In this document: piece after piece, positions 18,071 to 26,299 of the stretch
Position numbering within the stretch: the stretch's first letter is position 1
How the letters are laid out: the number at the start of each line of letters is the position of its first letter
Assembly: GCF_045277565.1 (NCBI RefSeq)
Contig: NZ_CP123584.1
Location: forward strand, 3,906,001 to 3,970,000
Source of the DNA: Aliisedimentitalea scapharcae
Lineage (GTDB): Bacteria; Pseudomonadota; Alphaproteobacteria; Rhodobacterales; Rhodobacteraceae
Direction: 5' to 3'
DNA: 64,000 nucleotides
Translations under genes and position numbers: made by a program
Notes under the pieces: generated by a model
What the model saw: the letters and a program-made list of their open reading frames with translations, nothing else
Database searches by the model: none
What the model was told of the DNA's origin: nothing

Positions 18071-18979
18071 CTATGGATCAATGACGCCCGGACGGTCAGG
18101 AAAGACAGCAGTCCCAGCTTTCCGCCGTGTGTCCGCGGATGGCTCCCGGTTTTCGGGCGGATTCGAAACAATTCGAAACGCGCTGGATTTCTGCAAATCC
18201 TGCCAAAACGCCTGTTGCGAATATCGTTCGAATAAATCCGGGGGCAGGATGGTTTCGCGCGGGCGGGGTTTCACCTCAGGGTGGACACGATGCAGCCCGT
18301 CCAGACCCAGGGTCTGGTCAAAGGTCGGAGCATCAAAGTCTATGGCCTTGAAATCATGTTCAAACGGGTCTTCACCCAGAAATTCATAAATCAACTGAAA
18401 GACTTGGGCCGGTTGATGCACAAGCAGGTCGTATTCAACGATAACCAAACGATCCGCAAATTCGGAATAACACGCCTCTCTCAGGGCGTGCCACGGATAA
18501 CCAACCAGACTGTTGGCCTGTGCCAGCGCGGCAGTCCGCGTATAAACGGTCGATCGCTCCCCCTCTGTCTGAAAAAGACGCGTGTGTTCAAATGCATTCT
18601 GGCGGAACTGCCGTTCCATCGAATCCATGATCCACGCCACATCCCGGACCAGACACACAACTTTTGCATTGGGAAAAACCTGCAACAGCGCGGGGAGCTT
18701 TGCGGTCCATGCCCGGTTGGTATCAAAAATCACCTCTTCTGTCTGCTCGGCATAATAGCTGTCGAACAGCCCGCGCAGCAATCTGGCCCGCTGGGCCTGG
18801 GTCACCATGGTGCTCAGCTCGGTTCCCGCCGAAACCTGCGCAATCATGCCGTCGAACAGGCTGGCAATCGGGCTTGTCATTCCGGCATGAAACCGTGGGT
18901 TCTGGCGCAAAGTCGCAGCGGCCAATGTGGACCCCGAACGTGGCAATCCAGAAATAAAGTGAAACTGTCTATTGTCCAT
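18071..18979 (-). CDS. Sulfotransferase family protein
   Basis: About 302 residues from the ATG at 18979. The N-terminus FHFISGLPRSGSTLAAATL is the classic PAPS 5'-phosphosulfate-binding loop, and VVCLVRDVAWIMDSMERQF carries the 3'-phosphate-binding RD...S element. Length and layout fit Sulfotransfer_1/3 enzymes. Longer frames from 18991 or 19054 are possible but put residues before the expected N-terminal beta strand. It is not closely similar to the sulfotransferase at 6092. It lies upstream of the RTX gene on the same strand. The acceptor is unknown. Confidence 0.83.
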   Translation of the reverse strand: MDNRQFHFISGLPRSGSTLAAATLRQNPRFHAGMTSPIASLFDGMIAQVSAGTELSTMVTQAQRARLLRGLFDSYYAEQTEEVIFDTNRAWTAKLPALLQVFPNAKVVCLVRDVAWIMDSMERQFRQNAFEHTRLFQTEGERSTVYTRTAALAQANSLVGYPWHALREACYSEFADRLVIVEYDLLVHQPAQVFQLIYEFLGEDPFEHDFKAIDFDAPTFDQTLGLDGLHRVHPEVKPRPRETILPPDLFERYSQQAFWQDLQKSSAFRIVSNPPENREPSADTRRKAGTAVFPDRPGVIDP

Positions 18980-19261
18980 TTTTCTTCTCATTTCAACGGT
19001 GCCAAATTCAGATGTCACCGAAACCGAATTGGACCTGACCAATTGTCTGTTCATCGGTTCAACTCATTCTAAAAATTGTACATCGGACCGGATACAGTCG
19101 CAATTTCTTAGATCAAAAAGACCGGCGCATCCAAATTCGGCAATTGCCACGCGGCCCTATCCGTTTTGTTGACCCCGGCAGGTTTTATTCCTCCCCTTTG
19201 TTGCACCGCCTTTATGCAACGGCCCTGGCGCGCACGGGCCCGAAACAACAGCGGCAGCAGC

Positions 19262-21199
19262 TCAGGAGGTGCTCCCCAAATAGCGCCGCTTGGCCTCTGC
19301 CTGACGGCCAAAATCCCGCACCATCGACTCGATCGCAACCTCGTCTGATTTATCGGCATAACGGAATTCGCTATCGGCATAGCGATTGATTTCCTGGATC
19401 ACCATTTCGACAGTGATCGGAACCCGAAGCTCCGAAATCATGGCCATTTTGGTGTCATAGTCGCGGAACAGAAACAGTTCTGGGTTTTCCATCCACGCGT
19501 CCGGCAGCTCGAAATCCATCGCCCGGACCTTGACCGCATCGGTGATATTCTTGATCGCACGACCGGTAAATCGGTCGTCGGCATCCTGAATGGCCTTGAG
19601 ATAGGTTCCCAGCTTGGCAATCGTATCCAGGTCACCGATCTGATCATGGACCCTGTCAAAGACCGCCATCAGCCCGGCCTCCTGCGGTCTGGAATGGGCG
19701 GCAAAGCTGCGGGCGACGGCCTTTTTGATTTCCTGCGCGGCATAGGCATCGTGTTCGCCCAGCGGGATGTCGTGGTTGCGGCCCATCAACAGGTTGAGGA
19801 TGTCGATGTAATCCTCGCGCGTTTGCGGCCCATCAACCAGAAACCGTGCCCCGGCGCGCTGACGCAGGGCATCATCGACGTTTTCAGGATAATTCGAAAA
19901 CATTCCGAACGTGCAATTGCCCCGCACTACGGTATTGGCCCCGGCAAAGCTCTCCATCAGAACGGCGGTGATTTCCAGTTGCCCGGCCGATGACTGACGA
20001 TCACCGCGTTTGCCGGCCAATTGGTCGATATCGTCGATGGTGCCGAACCCGATCGCTGCGGGGTCAAGGATCGTGTTGATGAACGCCTTGGCGTTCTGGC
20101 CGGATTTCCCCTGATAACTGTCGATGTTTTCGGTGCTCAGGTTCTGATAGCGGAACGGATAGCCCGCGACCTTGCAATACTCATTGATCAGCCCGGCCAT
20201 CATCTGGATCAAGGTGGTCTTGCCCGTCCCCGGTTTGCCATCGCCCATAAAGGTGAAAATGAAGCCGCCCAGTTCGGCAAACGGGTTCATTCGACGGTCG
20301 AAATCATAGGCCATCAACATCTTGGCCAAACGCATGGCCTGATATTTGGCGATATGGTTGCCCACCACCTCGTGCGGTTTTTTGAACGTCATGGTCAACG
20401 TGGTGGATTTGGCTTTGGTTGCCGGTTCGAACCCGCGAAGGGTCAGATCATCCGCCTCGATCCGCCAGGCCGCCCCGGTAAACGGGACAAGACGCGGGGC
20501 GGTCTGTGCCCTCAGCGCGGCCTTTTCCATCACCTGTTCGCCATAGGCGGCCACGGTGGCGGCCATCTGGGCATCGTCCTGCGCATAAAGCGCCAGCTTC
20601 TGGTCAACCTCCCACAGCGCCCCATGCAACGCGAGCTGGGCGTTATCCGTCAGAAACTCTTCGGCTTCCCCGGTTTCGACCTGCGTTTCTCCCAGATGCG
20701 GGGCCAGCAAAAACGCCACCGCATTGGCCCAGACATGGGCCACAACCAGCGCCTCGGCGCTGAGAAGATCACCGAACTCCGACTTGCGGTCCGCGGCCAG
20801 GGCACCGGACAAATTGGCCCGTTTCAGATCGCCCAGCCCAGAGGCATCGCAAAACTGTTCCCCCATCGCCAGAGCAATCGCCAACGCCCGGCGCAGGCTG
20901 TGCATGACCGTGGCCTGAAGCGGCGAGGTCAAGGGATCACCACCGTCCGCGGCCTCGATCCGCTCGATCAGATGGACCCCTTCGGGTCGGGCGGTCGACC
21001 GGGTGACCAGACCCGGTGTCGTGGATCGAAACCGGCGCCGGGGGGCAATGCCGGAACTGCGTTGCTCGGCCTTGGCGGGCGTGCGCGCTTTGGCGATGCG
21101 CGGCGTGTGATCAAAGCCATCCAACAGGGCGGCGGCGGCATCGTAATGCGCGCGAATGTCGTCTTCGCGCAATTCCATCTGATCGGATGTCAGGCTCAT
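19262..21199 (-). CDS. AAA+ family ATPase of unknown pathway
   Basis: A 645-residue protein. The C-terminal half is an AAA+ module: Walker A GKPGTGKTT (321-329), Walker B-like FGTIDDIDQL (385-394), a probable sensor 1 in FGMFSNYP (~431-438) and an arginine-finger-like RQRAGARF (446-453). The N-terminal ~300 residues are helical, with no recognised domain. The ATG at 21199 has a strong AGGAGGGG ribosome-binding site, so the 111 extra codons of the longer frame are rejected. It follows the 375-residue gene by 68 bases. The family is not one I can name (not MoxR, not Lon, not ClpX by motif order). Confidence 0.85.
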   Translation of the reverse strand: MSLTSDQMELREDDIRAHYDAAAALLDGFDHTPRIAKARTPAKAEQRSSGIAPRRRFRSTTPGLVTRSTARPEGVHLIERIEAADGGDPLTSPLQATVMHSLRRALAIALAMGEQFCDASGLGDLKRANLSGALAADRKSEFGDLLSAEALVVAHVWANAVAFLLAPHLGETQVETGEAEEFLTDNAQLALHGALWEVDQKLALYAQDDAQMAATVAAYGEQVMEKAALRAQTAPRLVPFTGAAWRIEADDLTLRGFEPATKAKSTTLTMTFKKPHEVVGNHIAKYQAMRLAKMLMAYDFDRRMNPFAELGGFIFTFMGDGKPGTGKTTLIQMMAGLINEYCKVAGYPFRYQNLSTENIDSYQGKSGQNAKAFINTILDPAAIGFGTIDDIDQLAGKRGDRQSSAGQLEITAVLMESFAGANTVVRGNCTFGMFSNYPENVDDALRQRAGARFLVDGPQTREDYIDILNLLMGRNHDIPLGEHDAYAAQEIKKAVARSFAAHSRPQEAGLMAVFDRVHDQIGDLDTIAKLGTYLKAIQDADDRFTGRAIKNITDAVKVRAMDFELPDAWMENPELFLFRDYDTKMAMISELRVPITVEMVIQEINRYADSEFRYADKSDEVAIESMVRDFGRQAEAKRRYLGSTS

Positions 21200-21267
21200 G
21201 AGGTAACGCCCCTCCTCTTCATCTCGCTCAAAAAACTCCCGCCGGAGGCTTGGTCCGGCAGGACCAA

Positions 21268-22395
21268 TCAATATCGCAACACCTGGCCTGCTGCGCTCAC
21301 CACGTATTTGCGCACATCGGCAAAGCCCGGCGGGTTCAGGTCCACCAGCACCTGAAACGGGCGTTGCGGCACAATGATTGACCGCTGTGTGCGGGTCGCC
21401 CCGGTGTCCGCACCGCGACCGCCAAACGGGTCCAACGCAAACACTTCGCGTTCCACGGTCGAAAACCACCCGGCGCGCTCTTCGTTCACCCGTTCGCTTT
21501 CCAGCTCTTCCAATGTCCACGCCAGGGCCCAATCCTGCCCCTCCGGGGCCTGCGCCTGTGCCAGAACCTGCCGCAGGGGTCCGCTTTGTTCGGTATAGGC
21601 CGAACTGTACATCGGCCCCACATGCAACCGGCGCAGCCGTTTGGGGTGCAGATCATCAAAATCGCCATCAAACCCCTTGGCAATCGTCACCAGCTTCAGC
21701 GCTCCCAGGGATTGCGCCATCAGATGCGCCTGGACTTCGGGCCAGCGGCGTTGATCTTTCGGCAGCGCCACCTTGCCGGAATCTTCCAGCTCCATCATGT
21801 AAATGACCGGCAGGTTGATCTGGCTGTCATAGACCGCCCAATGCAACAGGAACCGCCGCCTGTCCCCATCATTGCCCAACCATTCACAAACCGGATCATT
21901 GCGGGACCAGAACAGATCCGCCCTGAGCAGCTCCTGATAATAGAGCCGCTGCGACAGCGCGAATTGCAGCTTGGTCGGCAGCTCCCGGTCCGAAATGATG
22001 GTGCGCGCCATCTGGTCCTTCAGATCGCTTTCCGACGGCATGTTCTCCAGATGCCGGGCCGCCTGTTGGGCATCATTGGCCATCGTCATCAGCTCTGTCA
22101 CCACAGGAAAACCGCTGTCGCGTTTGTCCATCGCCAGCGACCCAAAAAACCGTCCCGTTTCGCGCCCCACCAGCAGGTATTTCATGCTGAGCGCCCGAAA
22201 GGTATAAGTCAGCGATGTCAGATACCCGGTCAGAACTTTGACATCCGACTTGCTCAGCGCACCATCGGCCTGCATATACCCCGCCACCCGCGCCAGATGG
22301 CTCGTAATCGCCCCGAACTTGCGAAAATACCGGCGCGAGGCAAAGGTATCGGTCAACCCGGCATGGTCCACAGACGTATGCGTGCGGTCTGTCAT
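21268..22395 (-). CDS. Conserved protein of unknown function in the AAA+ gene set
   Basis: A 375-residue, mostly helical soluble protein starting MTDRTHTSVDHAGL. No signal peptide, no transmembrane helix and no motif I recognise. Its ATG overlaps the stop of the small exported-protein gene (ATGA at 22392-22395), so translation is coupled. Between the coiled-coil protein upstream and the AAA+ ATPase downstream, it is likely to be an adaptor or substrate-binding subunit for the ATPase; this is inference from context only. Confidence 0.75.
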   Translation of the reverse strand: MTDRTHTSVDHAGLTDTFASRRYFRKFGAITSHLARVAGYMQADGALSKSDVKVLTGYLTSLTYTFRALSMKYLLVGRETGRFFGSLAMDKRDSGFPVVTELMTMANDAQQAARHLENMPSESDLKDQMARTIISDRELPTKLQFALSQRLYYQELLRADLFWSRNDPVCEWLGNDGDRRRFLLHWAVYDSQINLPVIYMMELEDSGKVALPKDQRRWPEVQAHLMAQSLGALKLVTIAKGFDGDFDDLHPKRLRRLHVGPMYSSAYTEQSGPLRQVLAQAQAPEGQDWALAWTLEELESERVNEERAGWFSTVEREVFALDPFGGRGADTGATRTQRSIIVPQRPFQVLVDLNPPGFADVRKYVVSAAGQVLRY

Positions 22396-22682
22396 TGGGC
22401 GCGCTGGCAATAAGCCACGTCGATCTTGTCCTGATAGCGTTTGACCTCAAAGCACCTGAAATAGCTTCCCGCCATCTGCCCCTCCACGACACGCCAATGC
22501 GTCATGATCACTTCGCCGCGCTCGGTCTGGCCGATCGAAGATCCGACAAGATCCGCGCCAGCAACAGCGAGCTTGGCCGAAGACATGCCTTCGACCGTAT
22601 TCCAGGATTGTTCAGCCATGCCCTGCCCAGCGCCCAGCGCTACGGCTGCGCTGAAAACCGTCAACAAACCGCGCATGTTCAC
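22392..22682 (-). CDS. Small exported protein in the AAA+ gene set
   Basis: A 96-residue protein with a signal peptide (MRGLLTVFSAAVALGAGQGMAEQS; cleavage after MAE or GMA is plausible) and a ~70-residue mature part with two cysteines (YFRCFEVKRY, VAYCQRAQ) that could form a disulfide. The GTG at 22682 overlaps the preceding stop (GTGA); an ATG two codons later is equally possible. It is translationally coupled on both sides, which argues that a periplasmic component belongs to the same system as the cytoplasmic ATPase. Confidence 0.75.
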   Translation of the reverse strand: MNMRGLLTVFSAAVALGAGQGMAEQSWNTVEGMSSAKLAVAGADLVGSSIGQTERGEVIMTHWRVVEGQMAGSYFRCFEVKRYQDKIDVAYCQRAQ

Positions 22683-23764
22683 CCCCCATACAGGTTCTTG
22701 TCGTGTTTCTCGACAATCTGCGAAAACCGGCGGGCGAACCGTTCGTCGGCCTTGGCTTTTTTCTCCAACACGTCGCGCGCGAACACCATATGGTCCTCAT
22801 GCGCCTCCAGCATGTCGGCCATCTTCTGGTTGGTCGCGGTGCCGATGGCGGCCATGGCGGTTTGCGCCTCCTTGTCGGTCTGCACGCCGATTTCGTTGAT
22901 GCGATGCGCAATGTCCTGCTGCTGTGCGGTTTTCAGCGATTTGGTCAGCGCGTCATACAGCACCACCCGCTGGGCCGTGTCGGTCTGCAGCTTGTTGATC
23001 AGCACCAACTGGGTCGCCGCCTGATTTTGCAGCGAATCCACCCAGGTCTTGCCCTTTTCGATATACCGTTCCAGCGTCTGGGATTTGGCCAATTTGACCT
23101 GCTCGTCCTGGACCAGGGTGTTGTATTGGGTATTCAACGCCGCCAATTCAGTTTCCAGCTTGGTCCGGCTGGCCGCGTCCTGTTCCACGGAAATCTTGTT
23201 TTCCAGCTCAATGATTTTTGGGTCCATACCCAGAATGTCCGCCCGCACCTTTTCCAGCTCCGAAACGGTGACTTCGCGGTCATCCAACGTTGAACTCAGG
23301 TTGGTCTGCACCTTTTCCCGCTGCTCTTCGAGCACCGACAGCTGCCCTTGCAACAGCTGCACGATGACGTCGGACTTGGCGATCAGGTCCTGCAATTTGT
23401 CGTCGATATTCGCAGTGCGCATCCGCTCTTGGCGCAGCGAATCCGATTTGCCCTTGCTAAAGATGCCGACAAAGCTCTCCCACCCGGTTTTCGACCGCAT
23501 TTCGTCGAAATCCTTGGAAAAGGCGCTGGTCACATCGTCCAGCCCCATGATCAGCTCCGCAATATTGGCGTTCATGACTTCGGTATGGGCGTGTACGTCT
23601 TCCAGCGTGGCATTTTCGATGTCGATACTGGCGTCTTCCCCCGCTTCGATCTTGGCGCGGGCGCTTTCGATCCGGCTGGTCAGACCTTCGATCTGCGCCT
23701 GTGATTCCCGCACCTTGCGCTGACTCTCTGCAATCATTGCCTCGAACTGGGCCCCGGCCATCAA
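22679..23764 (-). CDS. Long coiled-coil protein heading the AAA+ gene set
   Basis: A 361-residue protein (or 360 from the second Met at 23761). It is almost entirely heptad-like helix rich in E, K, Q and A: AQIEGLTSRIESARAKIEAG near the start, a long central stretch (residues ~110-250), and ERYIEKGKTWVDSLQNQAAT. The last stretch, with the following INKLQTDTAQRVVLYDALT, recalls TelA/toxic-anion-resistance proteins, a weak resemblance. It may correspond to DUF6384, from memory. No signal peptide or membrane helix. First gene of the unit; its promoter must lie in 23765-24003, shared with the divergent cyclase gene. Confidence 0.75.
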   Translation of the reverse strand: MMAGAQFEAMIAESQRKVRESQAQIEGLTSRIESARAKIEAGEDASIDIENATLEDVHAHTEVMNANIAELIMGLDDVTSAFSKDFDEMRSKTGWESFVGIFSKGKSDSLRQERMRTANIDDKLQDLIAKSDVIVQLLQGQLSVLEEQREKVQTNLSSTLDDREVTVSELEKVRADILGMDPKIIELENKISVEQDAASRTKLETELAALNTQYNTLVQDEQVKLAKSQTLERYIEKGKTWVDSLQNQAATQLVLINKLQTDTAQRVVLYDALTKSLKTAQQQDIAHRINEIGVQTDKEAQTAMAAIGTATNQKMADMLEAHEDHMVFARDVLEKKAKADERFARRFSQIVEKHDKNLYGG

Positions 23765-24003
23765 TCCCTCCTGTTACTGCGTGTGCCGCACTCTATGAGA
23801 TAGGAAATGTTTATCCCTTTTACATCCCTCAGGCGGCTGAAATCTCGAAAACAAACTCGCAGATACTGTGGCAAACACAGATGAGAAAAGAAAGGGGAAT
23901 GCGCGTGCGCCTCTGTCATGGCCCGGTCGCGCCCGTCTCACCCAAATTGCTTTTCTGTGTTAAGGTGTCCCTAGAAGTCATTTTAACAGGAGCTTGAAAT
24001 TCA

Positions 24004-24819
24004 ATGTGCGACATCTGTGTCATGAATGCTGTAAAAGACCGAATGATAACCCGCCGGACCTTGTTCACAGGTGCGGCCATGGCCGGTGTGGCCGCGACAT
24101 TGGGCACCGCCCAGACCTCCCCGGCGCTCGCCATGGGCCATGGCAGCGCCCAGGATATGACCCATACGCTCAGCGCTGATTTTCCAACCTATTTCGGAAC
24201 GCCCGGCATGTCGTCCGATCAGCCGTTCAATTTCAAGGAGCACGGCTTCAACGTGTTCAATCTTCAGATCAATGAACACACCGGCACCCACATTGATGCA
24301 CCGCTGCATTTTTCCGCCGACGGGGCATCGGTCGATGAAATCCCGGTCAGCCAGCTGCTCGCACCGCTGTGTGTCATCGACATCGCAGCCAAAGCCGCCG
24401 AAAACCCAGATGCTCAGGTCACGCCCGACGACATCAAATCCTGGATCAGCACCCATGGCGACATTCCCGCCAATGCCTGCGTTGCCATGCATTCGGGGTG
24501 GGGCAGCAAAACCGGCACCGACGCGTTCCGGGGGTTTGACGGGCAGGCCATGCATTTCCCGGGTTTTCACGTCGAAGCCGCCCAGATGCTGATGGATGAA
24601 ACCGGCGCGACCTCGATGGCGGTGGATAGCCTGTCGTTGGATCACGGTCCCTCTGCCGATTTTGCGGTGCATTATGCCTGGTTGCCCTCTGGCCGGTTCG
24701 GCATCGAAAACCTGGCCAATCTGGACAAGGTCCCGGCAAGCGGCGCGACCCTCGTCATCGGCGCACCAAAACACAAAGGCGGCTCAGGCGGACCAGCCCG
24801 CATTCTGGCCCTGGTCTGA
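24004..24819 (+). CDS. Cyclase-family (kynurenine formamidase-like) metal hydrolase, Tat-type signal
   Basis: A 271-residue protein with the cyclase/KynB signature HTGTHIDAPLHF (about residues 97-108), whose His and Asp residues bind the metal. The N-terminus has a twin-arginine motif (ITRRTLFTGAAMAGVAA) and an alanine-rich h-region ending ALA, so it is probably exported folded. The family hydrolyses N-formylkynurenine, isatin or related amides and esters; the substrate cannot be read from sequence. The Met 13 codons in (24043) would also keep the RR motif. It is divergent from the coiled-coil gene and unlinked in function. Confidence 0.82.
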   Translation: MCDICVMNAVKDRMITRRTLFTGAAMAGVAATLGTAQTSPALAMGHGSAQDMTHTLSADFPTYFGTPGMSSDQPFNFKEHGFNVFNLQINEHTGTHIDAPLHFSADGASVDEIPVSQLLAPLCVIDIAAKAAENPDAQVTPDDIKSWISTHGDIPANACVAMHSGWGSKTGTDAFRGFDGQAMHFPGFHVEAAQMLMDETGATSMAVDSLSLDHGPSADFAVHYAWLPSGRFGIENLANLDKVPASGATLVIGAPKHKGGSGGPARILALV

Positions 24820-25042
24820 CCCGCCAACACCGCGCACATGCGGCACTCGAATGCGGCACGCTCAGGCCGCGGAATCGTCTTCCCCGTGCGCGGTGACGGT
24901 GCTATATCCTGTGCGGGCTCACAGGCGATGGCGTCGCCAAAGAGCACGACTCTTGCCCGCCCCCACGCTCCTGTACGCCGGGACTTTCAATCGGGAGATT
25001 GAGGGCCCCGCCTTTCGTCTCCCCCAATACAGGAGGCGCTCC

Positions 25043-26164
25043 ATGGCCTGGTCGCCGGACAAAACCGAAGTCAAAAGCTGGAATGAATGGGACACGCTGC
25101 GCCACGTGATTGTGGGCCGCGCCGATGATTGCCACATCCCGCCCGAAGAACCCGCACTGGACGCCAAAGTCCCCGAAGACAGCGACATGCGCGGTCAATG
25201 GGGCCGCCGCCCGCAGGAAACCATCGATCGGGCCAACGAATTGCTGGACAATTTCGCCGATCAGCTGCGCAAGCGCGACATCAAGGTCGACCGCCCGGTC
25301 TCCATTGACCATGCCCAGCCCGTGACCACCCCCGACTTTCACACCGACAGCCAATTCGGCTGTATGCCGCCGCGCGACGTGTTGCTGACCGTGGGCCGCG
25401 AAATGCTGGAAGCAACGATGTCCTATCGGTGCCGGTGGTTCGAATACCTGAACTATCGTCCCCTGCTGAAACAATATTGGGAGGAAGACCCCCGGTTCCG
25501 CCACGAGGCCGCGCCAAAACCGCGCCTGACGGATGCGGATTACCACCCCGATTATCTGAGCGAAAAAATCGGTGACGCCAAGCGCCTGGAATGGGCCGCC
25601 GAAAAATTCTTTGTCACCACCGAAGAAGAACCCCTGTTCGACGCCGCCGACGTGCTGCGGTTCGGCAAGGACCTGGTGGTGCAGCACGGCTTTACCACCA
25701 ACCTCAAAGGGATCGAATGGCTGCGCCGTCACTTCCCCGACCACCGTGTGCACACGGTGAACTTCCCCGGTGACCCCTACCCGATCCACATCGACGCGAC
25801 ATTCACGCCGCTGCGCCCCGGTCTGATCGTCAACAACCCCCAGCGTCGCCTGCCCGAAGACCAGCGCGAGATGTTCAACAAGAACGGCTGGGACATCGTC
25901 GACGCCGCCCAGCCCGCCCACAACACGCCACCGCCGCTGTGCTATTCGTCAACCTGGCTGTCGATGAACGTGTTGGTGCTGGATCCCAAAACCGTCTGTG
26001 TCGAAAAATCCGAAGTCTATCAGGCCGAACAGATGGACAAACTGGGCATGGAGGTCGTCGAGGTCGAGCTGCGTGACGCCTATGCGTTTGGCGGTGGTCT
26101 GCACTGCTGCACCGCGGATGTCTATCGCGACGGCGACTGCGAAGATTACTTCCCGAACCAGTAA
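25043..26164 (+). CDS. Glycine amidinotransferase-like enzyme
   Basis: A 373-residue amidinotransferase of the AGAT/StrB fold. It matches the human AGAT layout: LFDAADVLRFGKDLVVQ (catalytic Asp region), PIHIDATFTPLRPGLIV (catalytic His) and GGGLHCCTADVYRDG (catalytic Cys in HC). AGAT transfers the amidino group from arginine to glycine, giving guanidinoacetate and ornithine. The ATG at 25043 has AGGAGG 6-7 bases upstream and removes a long unrelated N-terminus. A strong terminator follows, and a creatinase gene faces it on the other strand. The true acceptor (glycine or another amine) is not certain. Confidence 0.88.
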   Translation: MAWSPDKTEVKSWNEWDTLRHVIVGRADDCHIPPEEPALDAKVPEDSDMRGQWGRRPQETIDRANELLDNFADQLRKRDIKVDRPVSIDHAQPVTTPDFHTDSQFGCMPPRDVLLTVGREMLEATMSYRCRWFEYLNYRPLLKQYWEEDPRFRHEAAPKPRLTDADYHPDYLSEKIGDAKRLEWAAEKFFVTTEEEPLFDAADVLRFGKDLVVQHGFTTNLKGIEWLRRHFPDHRVHTVNFPGDPYPIHIDATFTPLRPGLIVNNPQRRLPEDQREMFNKNGWDIVDAAQPAHNTPPPLCYSSTWLSMNVLVLDPKTVCVEKSEVYQAEQMDKLGMEVVEVELRDAYAFGGGLHCCTADVYRDGDCEDYFPNQ

Positions 26165-26184
26165 CGGCCCGGGTCAAAGACTGG

Positions 26185-26213
26185 AAAAGCCGCATCCCTG
26201 GATGCGGCTTTTT
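26185..26213 (+). terminator. Rho-independent terminator of the amidinotransferase gene
   Basis: AAAAGCCGCATCC / GGATGCGGCTTTT forms a 13-bp stem with a 3-base loop, continuing into a run of T residues (26208-26215), 20 bases past the stop codon. Confidence 0.93.
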
Positions 26214-26241
26214 TTGTGCGCAACACCAACAACATGCGCAC

Positions 26242-26291
26242 CCAAGAAAATTAAAATTTTCTTGGCCAAGGGTTTTACTTAAAACCCTTGG
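26242..26291. repeat. Tandem A/T-rich hairpins, extragenic element
   Basis: Two adjacent palindromic stems: CCAAGAAAATT/AATTTTCTTGG (26242-26265) and CCAAGGGTTTT/AAAACCCTTGG (26266-26291), joined at TTGGCCAA. They lie between convergent genes, just past the terminator, and end 9 bases before the creatinase stop, so they can also terminate that gene. Same design as 6031-6080. Confidence 0.7.
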
Positions 26292-26299
26292 TCCTGTGG

